Shown: positions 18,452-27,465 of the stretch, in pieces
Layout: the number at the start of each line of letters is the position of its first letter
Position numbering within the stretch: the stretch's first letter is position 1
Position numbers and translations under genes: made by a program
Assembly: GCA_963981505.1 (NCBI GenBank)
Contig: CAXCEI010000001.1
Span: 104,867 to 168,866 of the forward strand
Reading direction: 5' to 3'
Source: OPU3-GD-OMZ sp001901525
Lineage (GTDB): Bacteria; Pseudomonadota; Gammaproteobacteria; Methylococcales; Methylomonadaceae
DNA length: 64,000 nt
Notes under the pieces: model-generated
Databases searched by the model: none
Seen by the model: the letters and a program-made list of their open reading frames with translations, nothing else
Told to the model about the DNA's origin: nothing

Positions 18452-19110
18452 GTTTTTCGTTTCTCTAAAGGTTCCCGTAACAAATAGGCTGGGTGTAAAA
18501 TTGCAACCAGCGGAATTTCATTACGGTAATGTATTTTTCCACTCAACTGACTCAATGGACTGTCGGTCGCAAGCAATGCTTTTGCAGCAACTTCACCCAC
18601 CGCCAAAATCACCTTGGGTTGAACCAATTTTATTTGCTGTTCTAAATAAACCAGACACTCATTCACTTCAGACTGTGTCGGGTCTCGCTCTTCAGGTATC
18701 TTACATTTTATAATATTTGTCAGATAAACCGCTTCACGCGCCCAACCCATTGCCCTAATCATTTCTGTTAACAACTGACCGGATTGACCGACAAAAGGAG
18801 CGCCTAACTGATCCTCTGTTTCATCCGGGGCACCGCCAATAAACATCAAATCGGCATGACTATTACCCTCACCCACTAACGCCTGGACTCGGTTTTGACA
18901 AACTGTACATCGTCGACAATCTGTCACATTATCGGTAAGTACTTGCCAGTTTCGGCTGTCACTAGCACCGACATAACGCTCTTTTTCTAACGACTCTAAA
19001 AGAACGTGATCATTTAGCAACTCTGATTCAATGACTGAACAATAGTCGCGTGGAACCCAAACTTCAATTCCCATAATTGCTAAAAATTTAAGCCGCGTCC
19101 TTTCTTTCAC
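18400..19110 (-). CDS. Uracil-DNA glycosylase, family 4 (iron-sulfur)
   Basis: A base-excision repair enzyme that removes uracil from DNA. Motif A is a variant, GGAPDETEDQLGAPFVGQSG, and the C-terminal motif is AILHPAYLLREP. Cysteines in CRRCTVC, in NIIKCKIPEERDP and in NECLVYLEQQ are placed as [4Fe-4S] ligands in this family. The GTG at 19110, with AGGAG five bases before it, is a convincing start. At 236 residues the length is normal. The gene is 15 bases downstream of leuA and overlaps the rimI frame. Confidence 0.88.
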   Translation of the reverse strand: MKERTRLKFLAIMGIEVWVPRDYCSVIESELLNDHVLLESLEKERYVGASDSRNWQVLTDNVTDCRRCTVCQNRVQALVGEGNSHADLMFIGGAPDETEDQLGAPFVGQSGQLLTEMIRAMGWAREAVYLTNIIKCKIPEERDPTQSEVNECLVYLEQQIKLVQPKVILAVGEVAAKALLATDSPLSQLSGKIHYRNEIPLVAILHPAYLLREPLEKRKTWLDLQVVLNCLKNGVN

Positions 19111-19125
19111 ACCGTCTCCTACCGG

Positions 19126-20667
19126 TTAAACAGTCCCTTTTTGCGGGTGCGATCTAATATCGGAAGATTGAATCTTATTAATTGCATTAATATAGGCTTT
19201 TGCAGAAGCAATCACAATATCAGTATCTGAACCTAAACCATTGACAATTTTACCATCTTGCTCCAAACGAACGGTAACTTCGCCTTGTGCGTCAGTGCCA
19301 TCGGTTATATTGTTTACTGAATATAGCCTGAGCGCTGCATGATTATCGACTAACTTGTCAACCGCTCTAAGGCTTGCATCTACCGCCCCACTGCCTTCTG
19401 CATCGGCAGAAACTTCACGCTCATTTATACTTAATGTCACATAGGCTGTAGGAATTTCTCCGGTTTCGGAACAGACCTTTAAGGCAATAAACTTAATTGC
19501 ATCATCCAAATCAACGCTCGCCTCAGAGATTAACGCTTGTAAATCCTCGTCAAAAATATCATGTTTCTTATCGGCTAACTGCTTAAACTGAAAAAAGACA
19601 TCATTCAACTCTTCCTCACTGGAAAAATCGATCCCAAGTTCACTCATGCGTGTTTTAAAAGCATTACGTCCAGAATGCTTTCCCAAAACCATACGGTTTG
19701 CTGACCACCCTACATCTTCAGCACGCATTATTTCGTAGGTTTCTCTATTCTTTAAAACCCCGTCTTGATGAATGCCGGCTTCATGAGCAAAAGCATTAGC
19801 TCCGACAATAGCTTTATTAGGCTGCACAGGGAATCCCGTAATACTGGAGACTAACTTTGAACAGGTTAAAATTTCTCGTGTATCCAAAGTGGTTTCACAT
19901 GAGAAGACATCTTGTCGTGTCCGTACCGCCATCACCACCTCTTCAAGTGAGGTATTACCGGCTCTCTCACCCAGGCCATTAATCGTACATTCAATTTGTC
20001 TGGCACCATTAATCACCGCAGACAAGGAGTTAGCAACGGCTAATCCCAGATCATTGTGGCAATGTACTGAAAATATCGCCTTATCCGAATTTGGAATTCG
20101 TTCAATCAAGTTCTTTATCGTAGTTCCAAATTGATCCGGTACACTGTAGCCCACCGTGTCTGGAATATTTAACGTCGTTGCACCCGCATCAATCACAGCT
20201 TCAAGAATACGGCACAGAAAATCTTCTTCCGAACGGCCTGCATCTTCAGGTGAGAACTCAACATTATCAGTATACCGCCGCGCGCGCTTAACCGCTCTGA
20301 CCGCGTACTCAATGACTTCATTCGGTTGCATATTCAACTTCACTTGCATATGAATGGGTGAAGTTGCTATAAAAGTATGAATTCTTGAACTATTTGCATG
20401 CCGGAGTGCTTCACCGGCACGGTCAATATCTCTATCCAGAGCTCGTGACAAACCACAAACGGTACTGTCCTTAATAACGTCGGCTACGGCTTTTACTGCT
20501 TCAAAATCACCAATACTCGCAGCCGGAAAACCAGCCTCCATCACATCAACTTTCAAGCGCTCCAAGGCCTTAGCTATCCTAACCTTTTCATCTTTATTCA
20601 TTGATGCGCCCGGGCTTTGTTCGCCATCACGCATGGTGGTATCAAAAATTATTAACTTATCTTTCAT
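19126..20667 (-). CDS. leuA: 2-isopropylmalate synthase
   Basis: Catalyses the first committed step of leucine synthesis, condensing acetyl-CoA with 2-oxoisovalerate. The DRE-TIM barrel begins with FDTTMRDGEQSPGASM, has the metal-binding HCHNDLGLAVANS, and NAFAHEAGIHQDGVLK; the C-terminal regulatory (leucine-binding) domain follows after about residue 390. The frame opens at 20682, but the ATG at 20667 is preceded by GGAG six bases away and gives MKDKLIIFD, so I choose it (513 residues). It closes the branched-chain amino acid block and lies about 125 bases downstream of pssA. Confidence 0.95.
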   Translation of the reverse strand: MKDKLIIFDTTMRDGEQSPGASMNKDEKVRIAKALERLKVDVMEAGFPAASIGDFEAVKAVADVIKDSTVCGLSRALDRDIDRAGEALRHANSSRIHTFIATSPIHMQVKLNMQPNEVIEYAVRAVKRARRYTDNVEFSPEDAGRSEEDFLCRILEAVIDAGATTLNIPDTVGYSVPDQFGTTIKNLIERIPNSDKAIFSVHCHNDLGLAVANSLSAVINGARQIECTINGLGERAGNTSLEEVVMAVRTRQDVFSCETTLDTREILTCSKLVSSITGFPVQPNKAIVGANAFAHEAGIHQDGVLKNRETYEIMRAEDVGWSANRMVLGKHSGRNAFKTRMSELGIDFSSEEELNDVFFQFKQLADKKHDIFDEDLQALISEASVDLDDAIKFIALKVCSETGEIPTAYVTLSINEREVSADAEGSGAVDASLRAVDKLVDNHAALRLYSVNNITDGTDAQGEVTVRLEQDGKIVNGLGSDTDIVIASAKAYINAINKIQSSDIRSHPQKGTV

Positions 20668-20792
20668 GAGAACTCCATTCATGAAGAAACTTTAGTTTTA
20701 GACTGAAAAAAAGGACCTGCGTTGCGAGCTGAGTTTCTTATATTAGGACACAACACCCCAGCACGGTTAATAGACTCAATTACTAACTCATC

Positions 20793-21536
20793 CTAGTTCT
20801 TCTTAGCCATCCGTCTTTGCCGTGCTAGAAGCGCCACAATAGGGCCTGAAACGGCATAACTCATCGCCATTAAAAACAACATGATTGCAGGTTCTGCAAA
20901 GATAATACCTATCACCAGCATAACACCAATAGTCACTACAAAACTGACACGGCTTTTAACGTCTATATCTTTAAAGCTGTAATAAGGAAAATTGCTGACC
21001 ATCAACAACCCTGTCATGATTGCTAGGAGTAAAGCAAAATATCTAAATGCACCTTCATCAAAGCCAAAACTATAAGCTTCACTAATCCAAATATAACCGG
21101 CTATTATTGCCGCTGCCGGCGGGCTTGGAAGCCCTTGAAAATAACGTTTATCAGCCACTTCTAGCTGCGTATTAAAACGCGCCAACCGCAGAGCACCGCC
21201 AGCAGCATGAACAAAGGCTGCAAACAACCCCAACTGCCCAAGTTCAGAAAAAGCCCACAAATACATAATTACTGCTGGAGCAATGGCAAAAGAAGTTACA
21301 TCAGCCATACTGTCGTACTGCGCACCGAACTCACTTTGCGTATTAGTAATACGCGCCACACGACCATCCATACCATCTAAAATCTGTGCTACAAAAATGG
21401 CTGCAGCTGCTGCTGAAAATTCACCATGAATTGCTGAAACAATGCCATAAAATCCAGAAAATATTGCTGCAGTAGTTAATAGATTCGGTAATAAAAAAAT
21501 ACCACGCTGCCGAATTGTTAGTTTTTTTGATTTCAT
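20793..21536 (-). CDS. pssA: CDP-diacylglycerol-serine O-phosphatidyltransferase
   Basis: A membrane enzyme that makes phosphatidylserine, the precursor of phosphatidylethanolamine. The CDP-alcohol phosphatidyltransferase motif DGMDGRVARI...SEFGAQYDSMAD is complete and lies around residues 50-78. About seven hydrophobic segments span the protein of 247 residues. This Bacillus-like PssA family, different from E. coli PssA, is the one normally found between ilvC and leuA in gammaproteobacteria; here a phosphofructokinase gene separates it from ilvC. Confidence 0.93.
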   Translation of the reverse strand: MKSKKLTIRQRGIFLLPNLLTTAAIFSGFYGIVSAIHGEFSAAAAAIFVAQILDGMDGRVARITNTQSEFGAQYDSMADVTSFAIAPAVIMYLWAFSELGQLGLFAAFVHAAGGALRLARFNTQLEVADKRYFQGLPSPPAAAIIAGYIWISEAYSFGFDEGAFRYFALLLAIMTGLLMVSNFPYYSFKDIDVKSRVSFVVTIGVMLVIGIIFAEPAIMLFLMAMSYAVSGPIVALLARQRRMAKKN

Positions 21537-21628
21537 ATTTTTTTAAAGTTTAGAAAAACACTTTCAGCTAAAACTTCAACCATAACGGACAACTTATTAG
21601 CTTGCCCGTTCGGTTAAGTATTCGCAGA

Positions 21629-22858
21629 TTAATGCTGAACGTCTATGCGTGCACCCTTAGTCTGTCCAAGTTCTTCTAGCATTTCGTTGAACCAGTCTAA
21701 ATCTAAATCAAATGGCTTACCGCCCTTAATACGAGGGAACTCAATGGCCCGCAAGATATTACCCTGATCTTCATCATGCCCCATTACACCGGACTCACTG
21801 CGTAAAGCACATTCAACCGCCAAATCCGCACAGGATTTAATTAAGCGAATGTCCTCAGCATTAGAGGCAGAAGCGCGGCCAAAATAACCCGACTTCTGAA
21901 TCAGTGTTTTTTCTGCACCAATCATTTTAGAAAATTGCTCACCAAACCACTTACCCGGATTAACAGCATCTAATTTAATATGACCGAATGCATCACGCGG
22001 CACCTCTTCGCCATTAGCCTGCATCTCTGCAATAATTGCTTCAACCCCCGCACCTTCGGATATAAAAATATTAATACAATCAACATCGTCCATAATATTA
22101 CGTAAACGCCTAGCTTCTTCTGCAAAATCTATTTCCATTTCTGGAATATAAACACCGTGCACCTCATAACTATCACGGTTAAGCCCTAAACTCGGTAACC
22201 ATTGGCGCTGACCTAATAATTTCCGATATTCCAGTGCTGTCGCCGCCGTCAACCAACCACAATTCCGGCCCATGACCTCATGAACAATCAGCATTCTTGG
22301 GTTCGAGTTATTTTCTGCTACCACATTCTGAAAATAACGCGCCCCTTGCTCTGCAGCGGTCCAAGCACCGAGTGATTGCTTAATTGGAAAAACATCGTTA
22401 TCTACCGTTTTCGGCAGCCCTATAACAGTCAAACCGTAATCATTATCCGCTAAGAATGCGGCTAAATCTGCTGCTGCCGTATTCGTATCATCACCGCCAA
22501 TCGTATGTAAAACATCAACACCGTCTTTAATGAGTTGATCGGCTGCAACTTTCTGAGGATCCTGTCCTTCTTCAACTAATCCTCGAGCCACACAGTCTTT
22601 AATATTGGTTAATTTGACTCGACTATTACCAATCGGTGAGCCACCAAAATCATGTAACAACCCTGCATTCTCTCTAATCTCAGGTGTTACCGTATAATAA
22701 TCGCCTAATAATAAGCCTTTATAGCCGCTGCGGTAACAAATAATTTCAATGGAAGGATCAATTTCACTGTAACGCTCAATCAAACTCCCAATAGCAGAAC
22801 TAAGACAAGGGGCAAGGCCGCCTGCGGTAAGAATCGCAATTTTTTTTGGTTTACTCAT
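21629..22858 (-). CDS. pfp: Pyrophosphate-dependent 6-phosphofructokinase
   Basis: Phosphorylates fructose 6-phosphate reversibly with pyrophosphate in place of ATP. The active-site string is TIGGDDTNTAA; the second aspartate in GGDD, where ATP enzymes have GGDG, marks PPi use. PKTVDNDV and the MGRNCGWLTAATAL segment are also typical, and 409 residues fits the PPi class found in methanotrophs, where the enzyme may also act on sedoheptulose 7-phosphate and ribulose 5-phosphate. It lies between ilvC and pssA in the same direction, with gaps of about 95 bases on both sides. Confidence 0.92.
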   Translation of the reverse strand: MSKPKKIAILTAGGLAPCLSSAIGSLIERYSEIDPSIEIICYRSGYKGLLLGDYYTVTPEIRENAGLLHDFGGSPIGNSRVKLTNIKDCVARGLVEEGQDPQKVAADQLIKDGVDVLHTIGGDDTNTAAADLAAFLADNDYGLTVIGLPKTVDNDVFPIKQSLGAWTAAEQGARYFQNVVAENNSNPRMLIVHEVMGRNCGWLTAATALEYRKLLGQRQWLPSLGLNRDSYEVHGVYIPEMEIDFAEEARRLRNIMDDVDCINIFISEGAGVEAIIAEMQANGEEVPRDAFGHIKLDAVNPGKWFGEQFSKMIGAEKTLIQKSGYFGRASASNAEDIRLIKSCADLAVECALRSESGVMGHDEDQGNILRAIEFPRIKGGKPFDLDLDWFNEMLEELGQTKGARIDVQH

Positions 22859-22955
22859 ATCTCTTCAATCTTTTAATTAAATTTAAAACGCTTTATAAAA
22901 CAGTAAAAACAAGACCCGCTTAAAAAAACTTAAGCCCGGAAGTCCTCAACAGTTA

Positions 22956-23972
22956 TTAATTTTTTGACTTATCTACAATTTTATTGGCGCTAATCCAAGG
23001 CATCATGTCACGCAGGCTCTTCCCAACTAATTCAATCGGGTGCTCTGCATTTAAACGTCGCTGGGCTGTCATTTCCGGATAGCCTGTCTGCCCTTCCATA
23101 ATAAAACGTTTCGCATAATTACCCTGCTGAATATTCTGTAAAGCTTCCCGCATAGCGCGGCGACTTTCTTCATTAATGACTTTAGGTCCAGTGACATACT
23201 CACCGTATTCAGCATTATTTGAAATAGAGTAATTCATATTAGCAACACCACCTTCATACATCAGGTCGACAATAAGTTTCAACTCATGAAGGCATTCAAA
23301 ATAGGCCATTTCTGGTGCATAACCAGCCTCTGTCAGTGTCTCAAAACCGGCCTTAACCAACTCGACTGCACCGCCACACAAAACCGCTTGCTCACCAAAC
23401 AAATCCGTTTCCGTTTCATCCCGAAAAGTTGTCTCGATAATACCCGAACGTCCACCACCAATCGCTGAAGCATACGACAAACATATCGCTTTTGCATTCC
23501 CAGATGAATCTTGATCAATCGCAATAAGATCGGGTATCCCGCCACCGCGAGTGAACTCTGACCTGACCGTATGTCCGGGCGCCTTAGGGGCGATCATAAT
23601 CACATCCAAATCTGCACGGGGAACAACCTGGTTATAAAGAATTGCAAAACCGTGTGCAAATGCCAAAGCTGCACCCTGCTTCAAATTCGGCTCTATTTCT
23701 GCTTTGTATAACTGCGATTGAAATTCATCTGGGGTTAACAGCATCACCACATCTGCTCCGGTAACTGCCGTTGGAACATCCTTTACTGTTAAACCTGAAG
23801 CCTCAGCTTTCGCTACTGACGCTGAGCCTGTACGCAAACCAACAACAACATCGACACCCGAATCTTTTAAATTATTAGCATGCGCATGCCCTTGAGAACC
23901 ATAACCAATAATAGCTACTTTTTTTCCCTGAATAACTGATAGGTCAGCGTCTTTATCGTAATAAACTTGCAT
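22956..23972 (-). CDS. ilvC: Ketol-acid reductoisomerase (class I)
   Basis: Converts acetolactate or acetohydroxybutyrate to the dihydroxy acids in valine and isoleucine synthesis, using NADPH and magnesium. It has the Rossmann motif GYGSQGHAHANNL near residue 24, APKAPGHTVRSEF, and the magnesium-binding DLFGEQAVLCGG in the knotted C-terminal domain. The length of 338 residues is that of the short class I enzyme. It follows ilvH after about 95 bases and is presumably in the ilvIHC transcription unit. Confidence 0.97.
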   Translation of the reverse strand: MQVYYDKDADLSVIQGKKVAIIGYGSQGHAHANNLKDSGVDVVVGLRTGSASVAKAEASGLTVKDVPTAVTGADVVMLLTPDEFQSQLYKAEIEPNLKQGAALAFAHGFAILYNQVVPRADLDVIMIAPKAPGHTVRSEFTRGGGIPDLIAIDQDSSGNAKAICLSYASAIGGGRSGIIETTFRDETETDLFGEQAVLCGGAVELVKAGFETLTEAGYAPEMAYFECLHELKLIVDLMYEGGVANMNYSISNNAEYGEYVTGPKVINEESRRAMREALQNIQQGNYAKRFIMEGQTGYPEMTAQRRLNAEHPIELVGKSLRDMMPWISANKIVDKSKN

Positions 23973-24068
23973 GTGTTTTCCTGTTTTCTTTTAAGTTAAC
24001 GTTAATCATAATTCACTATCAATGCTGTAAAATCCATCAATAGCCTGTGTTTTAGTCTCTACTTACTG

Positions 24069-24560
24069 TCACAATGTCAGGCTACCCACTCCTCTAGGCA
24101 ACCCAGTAGCACCCGTACGAACAATCTCCATAATATTATGTTCGCTGATGGCCGCGACAAAAGCATCCAATTTCTCAGAAGACCCAGTCATTTCAATCAT
24201 ATAACTCTTTGACGTGACATCAATGACCTTGCCACGAAAAATATCGGCCATTCGCTTAATTTCTGCCCGGTTACTCGGCTCAGTCTGCACCTTAATCAGC
24301 ATCAACTCCCGTTCAACATGAACGACATCAGCCAAATCGGTCAATTTAACAACATCAATTAATTTATTCAATTGCTTGGTAATTTGCTCAATGACCTCGT
24401 CACTGCCACGCGTCACCAGCGTCATCCGGGATAACGTCAAATCGTCAGTCGGTGCAACAGTCAGCGATTCTATATTATATCCTCGCGCAGAAAATAAACC
24501 CGCCACACGCGATAACGCACCGGCTTCATTCTCAATCAAAATTGATATTATATGCCGCAT
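24069..24560 (-). CDS. ilvH: Acetolactate synthase small (regulatory) subunit
   Basis: The regulatory subunit giving valine feedback control of acetolactate synthase. The N-terminal ACT domain starts MRHIISILIENEAGALSRVA and is followed by FSARGYNIESL; a second ACT-like domain fills the C-terminal half. At 163 residues it matches IlvH of E. coli. Its ATG overlaps the ilvI stop by one base, so the two are translationally coupled. Confidence 0.96.
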   Translation of the reverse strand: MRHIISILIENEAGALSRVAGLFSARGYNIESLTVAPTDDLTLSRMTLVTRGSDEVIEQITKQLNKLIDVVKLTDLADVVHVERELMLIKVQTEPSNRAEIKRMADIFRGKVIDVTSKSYMIEMTGSSEKLDAFVAAISEHNIMEIVRTGATGLPRGVGSLTL

Positions 24561-26302
24561 TATGCCAACTCCCTATCAATAGGTGTTCCCGGCGCGACTC
24601 TTAGCCGCATATCATGATGCCCTTTACCGGCCTCAATCATAGGATAGACATTTTCTGTTTGGTCCGTGATGATATCCAAAAATACCGTTCTATCTTTCAT
24701 CGCAAACGCTTCTTCTAATGCCGGTGTAACGTCCTCTGGCTTGTCGATCTGTATACCAACATGACCATAAGACTCCGCTAATTTCACAAAATCAGGCAGT
24801 GCTTCCAAATAAGAATGCGAATAACGACCTTGATAAGAGAACTCTTGCCACTGACGTACCATCCCCATATAACGATTATTCAAATTAATAATCTTAACAG
24901 GCGTTTGATATTGTTGCGCAGTCGAAAGCTCTTGAATGCACATTTGAATACTGGCTTCACCGGTGATACAGGCTACGTCTGCATCAGGATGTGCTAACTT
25001 TACGCCAATAGCTGCTGGCAAACCAAATCCCATCGTGCCTAAACCACCGGAATTAATCCAACGTCTGGGTTCATCAAAGTGATAAAACTGAGCCGCATAC
25101 ATTTGATGTTGACCCACATCCGAGGTGATAAAAGCATTCCCCGCCGTTACCTTATAGAGTTGTTCAACCGCATACTGTGGTTTAATCAAAGTGCTTTCAC
25201 GATCAAATTCCAAACAATTAACTGACCGCCATTCTTTAACCTGATCCCACCACGCGGCCAAAACCTCAACCCCGACTCTTCTTGGATTCAAATTAATTTC
25301 GGCTATCAACTGCTTTAAAACGATACCGACTTCACCGACAATCGGCACATTAACTTTAACTGTTTTGGCAATAGATGCCGGATCAACATCAATATGAATG
25401 ATTTTAGCGTAGGGGCAAAACTCCGTTAATTTACCCGTTACCCGATCATCAAAGCGCGCACCAATAGCAATAATGACATCACTTTCATGCATCCCCATAT
25501 TGGCTTCGTATGTACCGTGCATACCCAACATACCGATAAATTGAGAATCGGTTGCAGGAAACGCCCCTAAGCCCATCAGTGTACTGGTTACCGGATAACC
25601 CAACAGACGTGAAAAAGCCCGCAACTCGTCACTCGCCTCTCCTAAAACAACGCCCCCGCCGCTATATATCATGGGGCGCTTCGCTGACAATAATAAATCA
25701 ACCGCTTTCTGAATTTGCGCCTGATCTCCTTCTCGTGGTGGATTATAAGACCGCATACTCACCGACTCAGGGTACGCATAAGGCACTTTAATGTTTGGAT
25801 CGGTTATATCTTTAGGAATATCGACGACAACCGGCCCAGGCCGTCCTGTTGTTGCTACATAAAATGCTTTTTTCATGGTCTCAGCAATATCGGCCACATT
25901 GCTAACCAAAAAATTATGCTTGACACATGGGCGTGTAATTCCAACCATATCAACTTCTTGAAAAGCATCACTACCAATCACAGCCGATGGCACCTGCCCA
26001 GAAATCACCACCATGGGAATTGAGTCCATATAAGCCGTCGCTATACCGGTCACAGCATTTGTCGCACCGGGTCCTGATGTCACCAACACAACCCCCGGTT
26101 TACCGGTAGAACGCGCATACGCGTCAGCTGCATGTGTCGCCGCCTGTTCATGGCGCACAAGAATGTGTTGTACATCATCCTGCTGAAAGATTGCATCGTA
26201 CAAATGCAATACTGCTCCACCAGGATACCCAAAAATTAATTCTACGCCCTCGTCTTTTAGACACTGGACAACAATCTGCCCGCCACTCAGTTCCACACTC
26301 AT
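24560..26302 (-). CDS. ilvI: Acetolactate synthase large (catalytic) subunit
   Basis: A thiamine diphosphate enzyme that condenses two pyruvates, or pyruvate and 2-oxobutyrate. The N-terminal part has FGYPGGAVLHLYDA and HEQAATHAADAYARSTG with the catalytic glutamate. The cofactor motif near residue 445 reads ITGEASIQMCIQEL followed by LNNRYMGMV; the usual GDG is GEA here. The length is 580 residues. A GTG two codons after the annotated ATG has GAGGA at better spacing and could be the true start. Upstream on the same strand are two short open frames that may be leader peptides. Confidence 0.95.
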   Translation of the reverse strand: MSVELSGGQIVVQCLKDEGVELIFGYPGGAVLHLYDAIFQQDDVQHILVRHEQAATHAADAYARSTGKPGVVLVTSGPGATNAVTGIATAYMDSIPMVVISGQVPSAVIGSDAFQEVDMVGITRPCVKHNFLVSNVADIAETMKKAFYVATTGRPGPVVVDIPKDITDPNIKVPYAYPESVSMRSYNPPREGDQAQIQKAVDLLLSAKRPMIYSGGGVVLGEASDELRAFSRLLGYPVTSTLMGLGAFPATDSQFIGMLGMHGTYEANMGMHESDVIIAIGARFDDRVTGKLTEFCPYAKIIHIDVDPASIAKTVKVNVPIVGEVGIVLKQLIAEINLNPRRVGVEVLAAWWDQVKEWRSVNCLEFDRESTLIKPQYAVEQLYKVTAGNAFITSDVGQHQMYAAQFYHFDEPRRWINSGGLGTMGFGLPAAIGVKLAHPDADVACITGEASIQMCIQELSTAQQYQTPVKIINLNNRYMGMVRQWQEFSYQGRYSHSYLEALPDFVKLAESYGHVGIQIDKPEDVTPALEEAFAMKDRTVFLDIITDQTENVYPMIEAGKGHHDMRLRVAPGTPIDRELA

Positions 26303-26306
26303 ATCC

Positions 26307-26375
26307 TCAAAAACTGTATTTAATCACCACCCTCATCATTGTTTTAAACGCAAAAATTCCAAGCGCACTGAACAT
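26307..26375 (-). other. Possible short leader ORF directly before ilvI
   Basis: A 22-codon frame begins ATG-TTC-AGT and ends with TGA four bases before the ilvI ATG. Its product would be MFSALGIFAFKTMMRVVIKY plus two residues, containing a Val-Val-Ile run. No good Shine-Dalgarno sequence and no clear attenuator hairpin were seen, so this is only a candidate. Confidence 0.2.
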
Positions 26376-26395
26376 AAAGGGTATAAAAAAACCAT
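26336..26395 (-). other. Possible Leu/Val-rich leader ORF upstream of ilvI
   Basis: A 19-codon frame, product MVFLYPLCSVRLEFLRLKQ, has five leucines and two valines and overlaps the other short frame. AAGGA lies about 12 bases before its ATG, which is further than ideal. The composition suits a branched-chain amino acid leader peptide, but no terminator was identified. Confidence 0.25.
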
Positions 26396-26579
26396 ACCAA
26401 ATTTAATTCCTTAACCCTTTATCATACTTGTTCCTTGTAAAATTGTCATTTATAGACACAAAAAAACTTTGTTTCCTTGTCCAACAGCGTCATTTTTCTT
26501 TTCAAAAAAGATCAAAATGTTACTATCCTCTCCAGTTCCTTCATCTGCTCATACCACCCGTTAGGTAAAATAACTTCCC

Positions 26580-27461
26580 ATGGCCACCCTCAATCAAAAA
26601 TCCAACGAATCTGCAGCCACACAACTGCGCCGGCTACTCGAACTACCGGAATTACTGGCGATACCCGGGTGCCACGACGGCCTTTCCGCAAAACTTTGCG
26701 AACAAGCGGGCTTTAGCAGTGCTTTTATGAGCGGGTTTGCCGTCTCAGCCAGCCGATTGGGACTGCCTGACACCGGCCTAATCTCTTATGGAGAAATGCT
26801 CAACCAAGGGCAAAACATCTGTAACGCTGTCTCAATACCAATCTGGGGTGATGGCGACACCGGCTTTGGCAATGCCATCAATATTAAACGAACCGTTCAG
26901 GGCTATGCCCAAGCAGGCTTTGCCTGCATTATGCTGGAAGATCAGATCGCTCCCAAACGCTGCGGCCATACCCAAGGAAAATCCGTAGTCAGCCGAAATG
27001 AGGCGGCTATGCGAATTCAAGCCGCCGTCGATGCACGAAACGAGGGCGCAGACATTCTCATTATGGCAAGAACCGACGCCAGGGCAACTCACGGATTAAA
27101 TGAAGCTATCGCCCGAACTCAACTTTTCCACGAAATTGGCGCTGACATTAATTTCCTAGAAGCCCCTGAAAGCCTTCAGGAAATGCAGCAATATTGTCAA
27201 TCCACACCGGGTTATAAACTAGCCAACCTGATTGAACACGGTAAAACCCCCCTCCTGAGCCAGGATAAATTACACCAATTAGGCTATAAAATTGCCGTCT
27301 ATCCCCTCACTTTGCTAAATAGCTCTATTCAATCCATGCAGCACGCCTTAACGGCCTTAAAGAACGGCCACCCACCGGCTGGACTCAACTTCAATGAACT
27401 GACCAAAGCGGTCGGATTTAACGATTATTATCGCGAAGAAAAAACCTATAAAGTCGATTAA
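26580..27461 (+). CDS. Isocitrate lyase/PEP mutase superfamily protein (PrpB-like)
   Basis: A 293-residue TIM-barrel enzyme of the isocitrate lyase and PEP mutase superfamily. IPIWGDGDTGFGN gives the metal-binding loop, and APKRCGHTQGKSVV is the catalytic K-R-C-G-H loop of the C-C lyases, so a lyase rather than a phosphonate mutase is likely. PDTGLISYGEM and ILIMARTDARATHGL are also typical. Candidates are 2-methylisocitrate lyase or an oxaloacetate decarboxylase; no propionate genes are nearby to decide. It is divergent from ilvI and convergent with the DUF2797 gene, leaving only four bases between stops. Confidence 0.82.
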   Translation: MATLNQKSNESAATQLRRLLELPELLAIPGCHDGLSAKLCEQAGFSSAFMSGFAVSASRLGLPDTGLISYGEMLNQGQNICNAVSIPIWGDGDTGFGNAINIKRTVQGYAQAGFACIMLEDQIAPKRCGHTQGKSVVSRNEAAMRIQAAVDARNEGADILIMARTDARATHGLNEAIARTQLFHEIGADINFLEAPESLQEMQQYCQSTPGYKLANLIEHGKTPLLSQDKLHQLGYKIAVYPLTLLNSSIQSMQHALTALKNGHPPAGLNFNELTKAVGFNDYYREEKTYKVD

Positions 27462-27465
27462 AACA

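Noticed and set aside
18360..18713. A 117-codon plus-strand frame opposite the rimI and uracil-DNA glycosylase genes
   Set aside because: Both minus-strand genes have clear motifs in this stretch; the opposite frame shows none.
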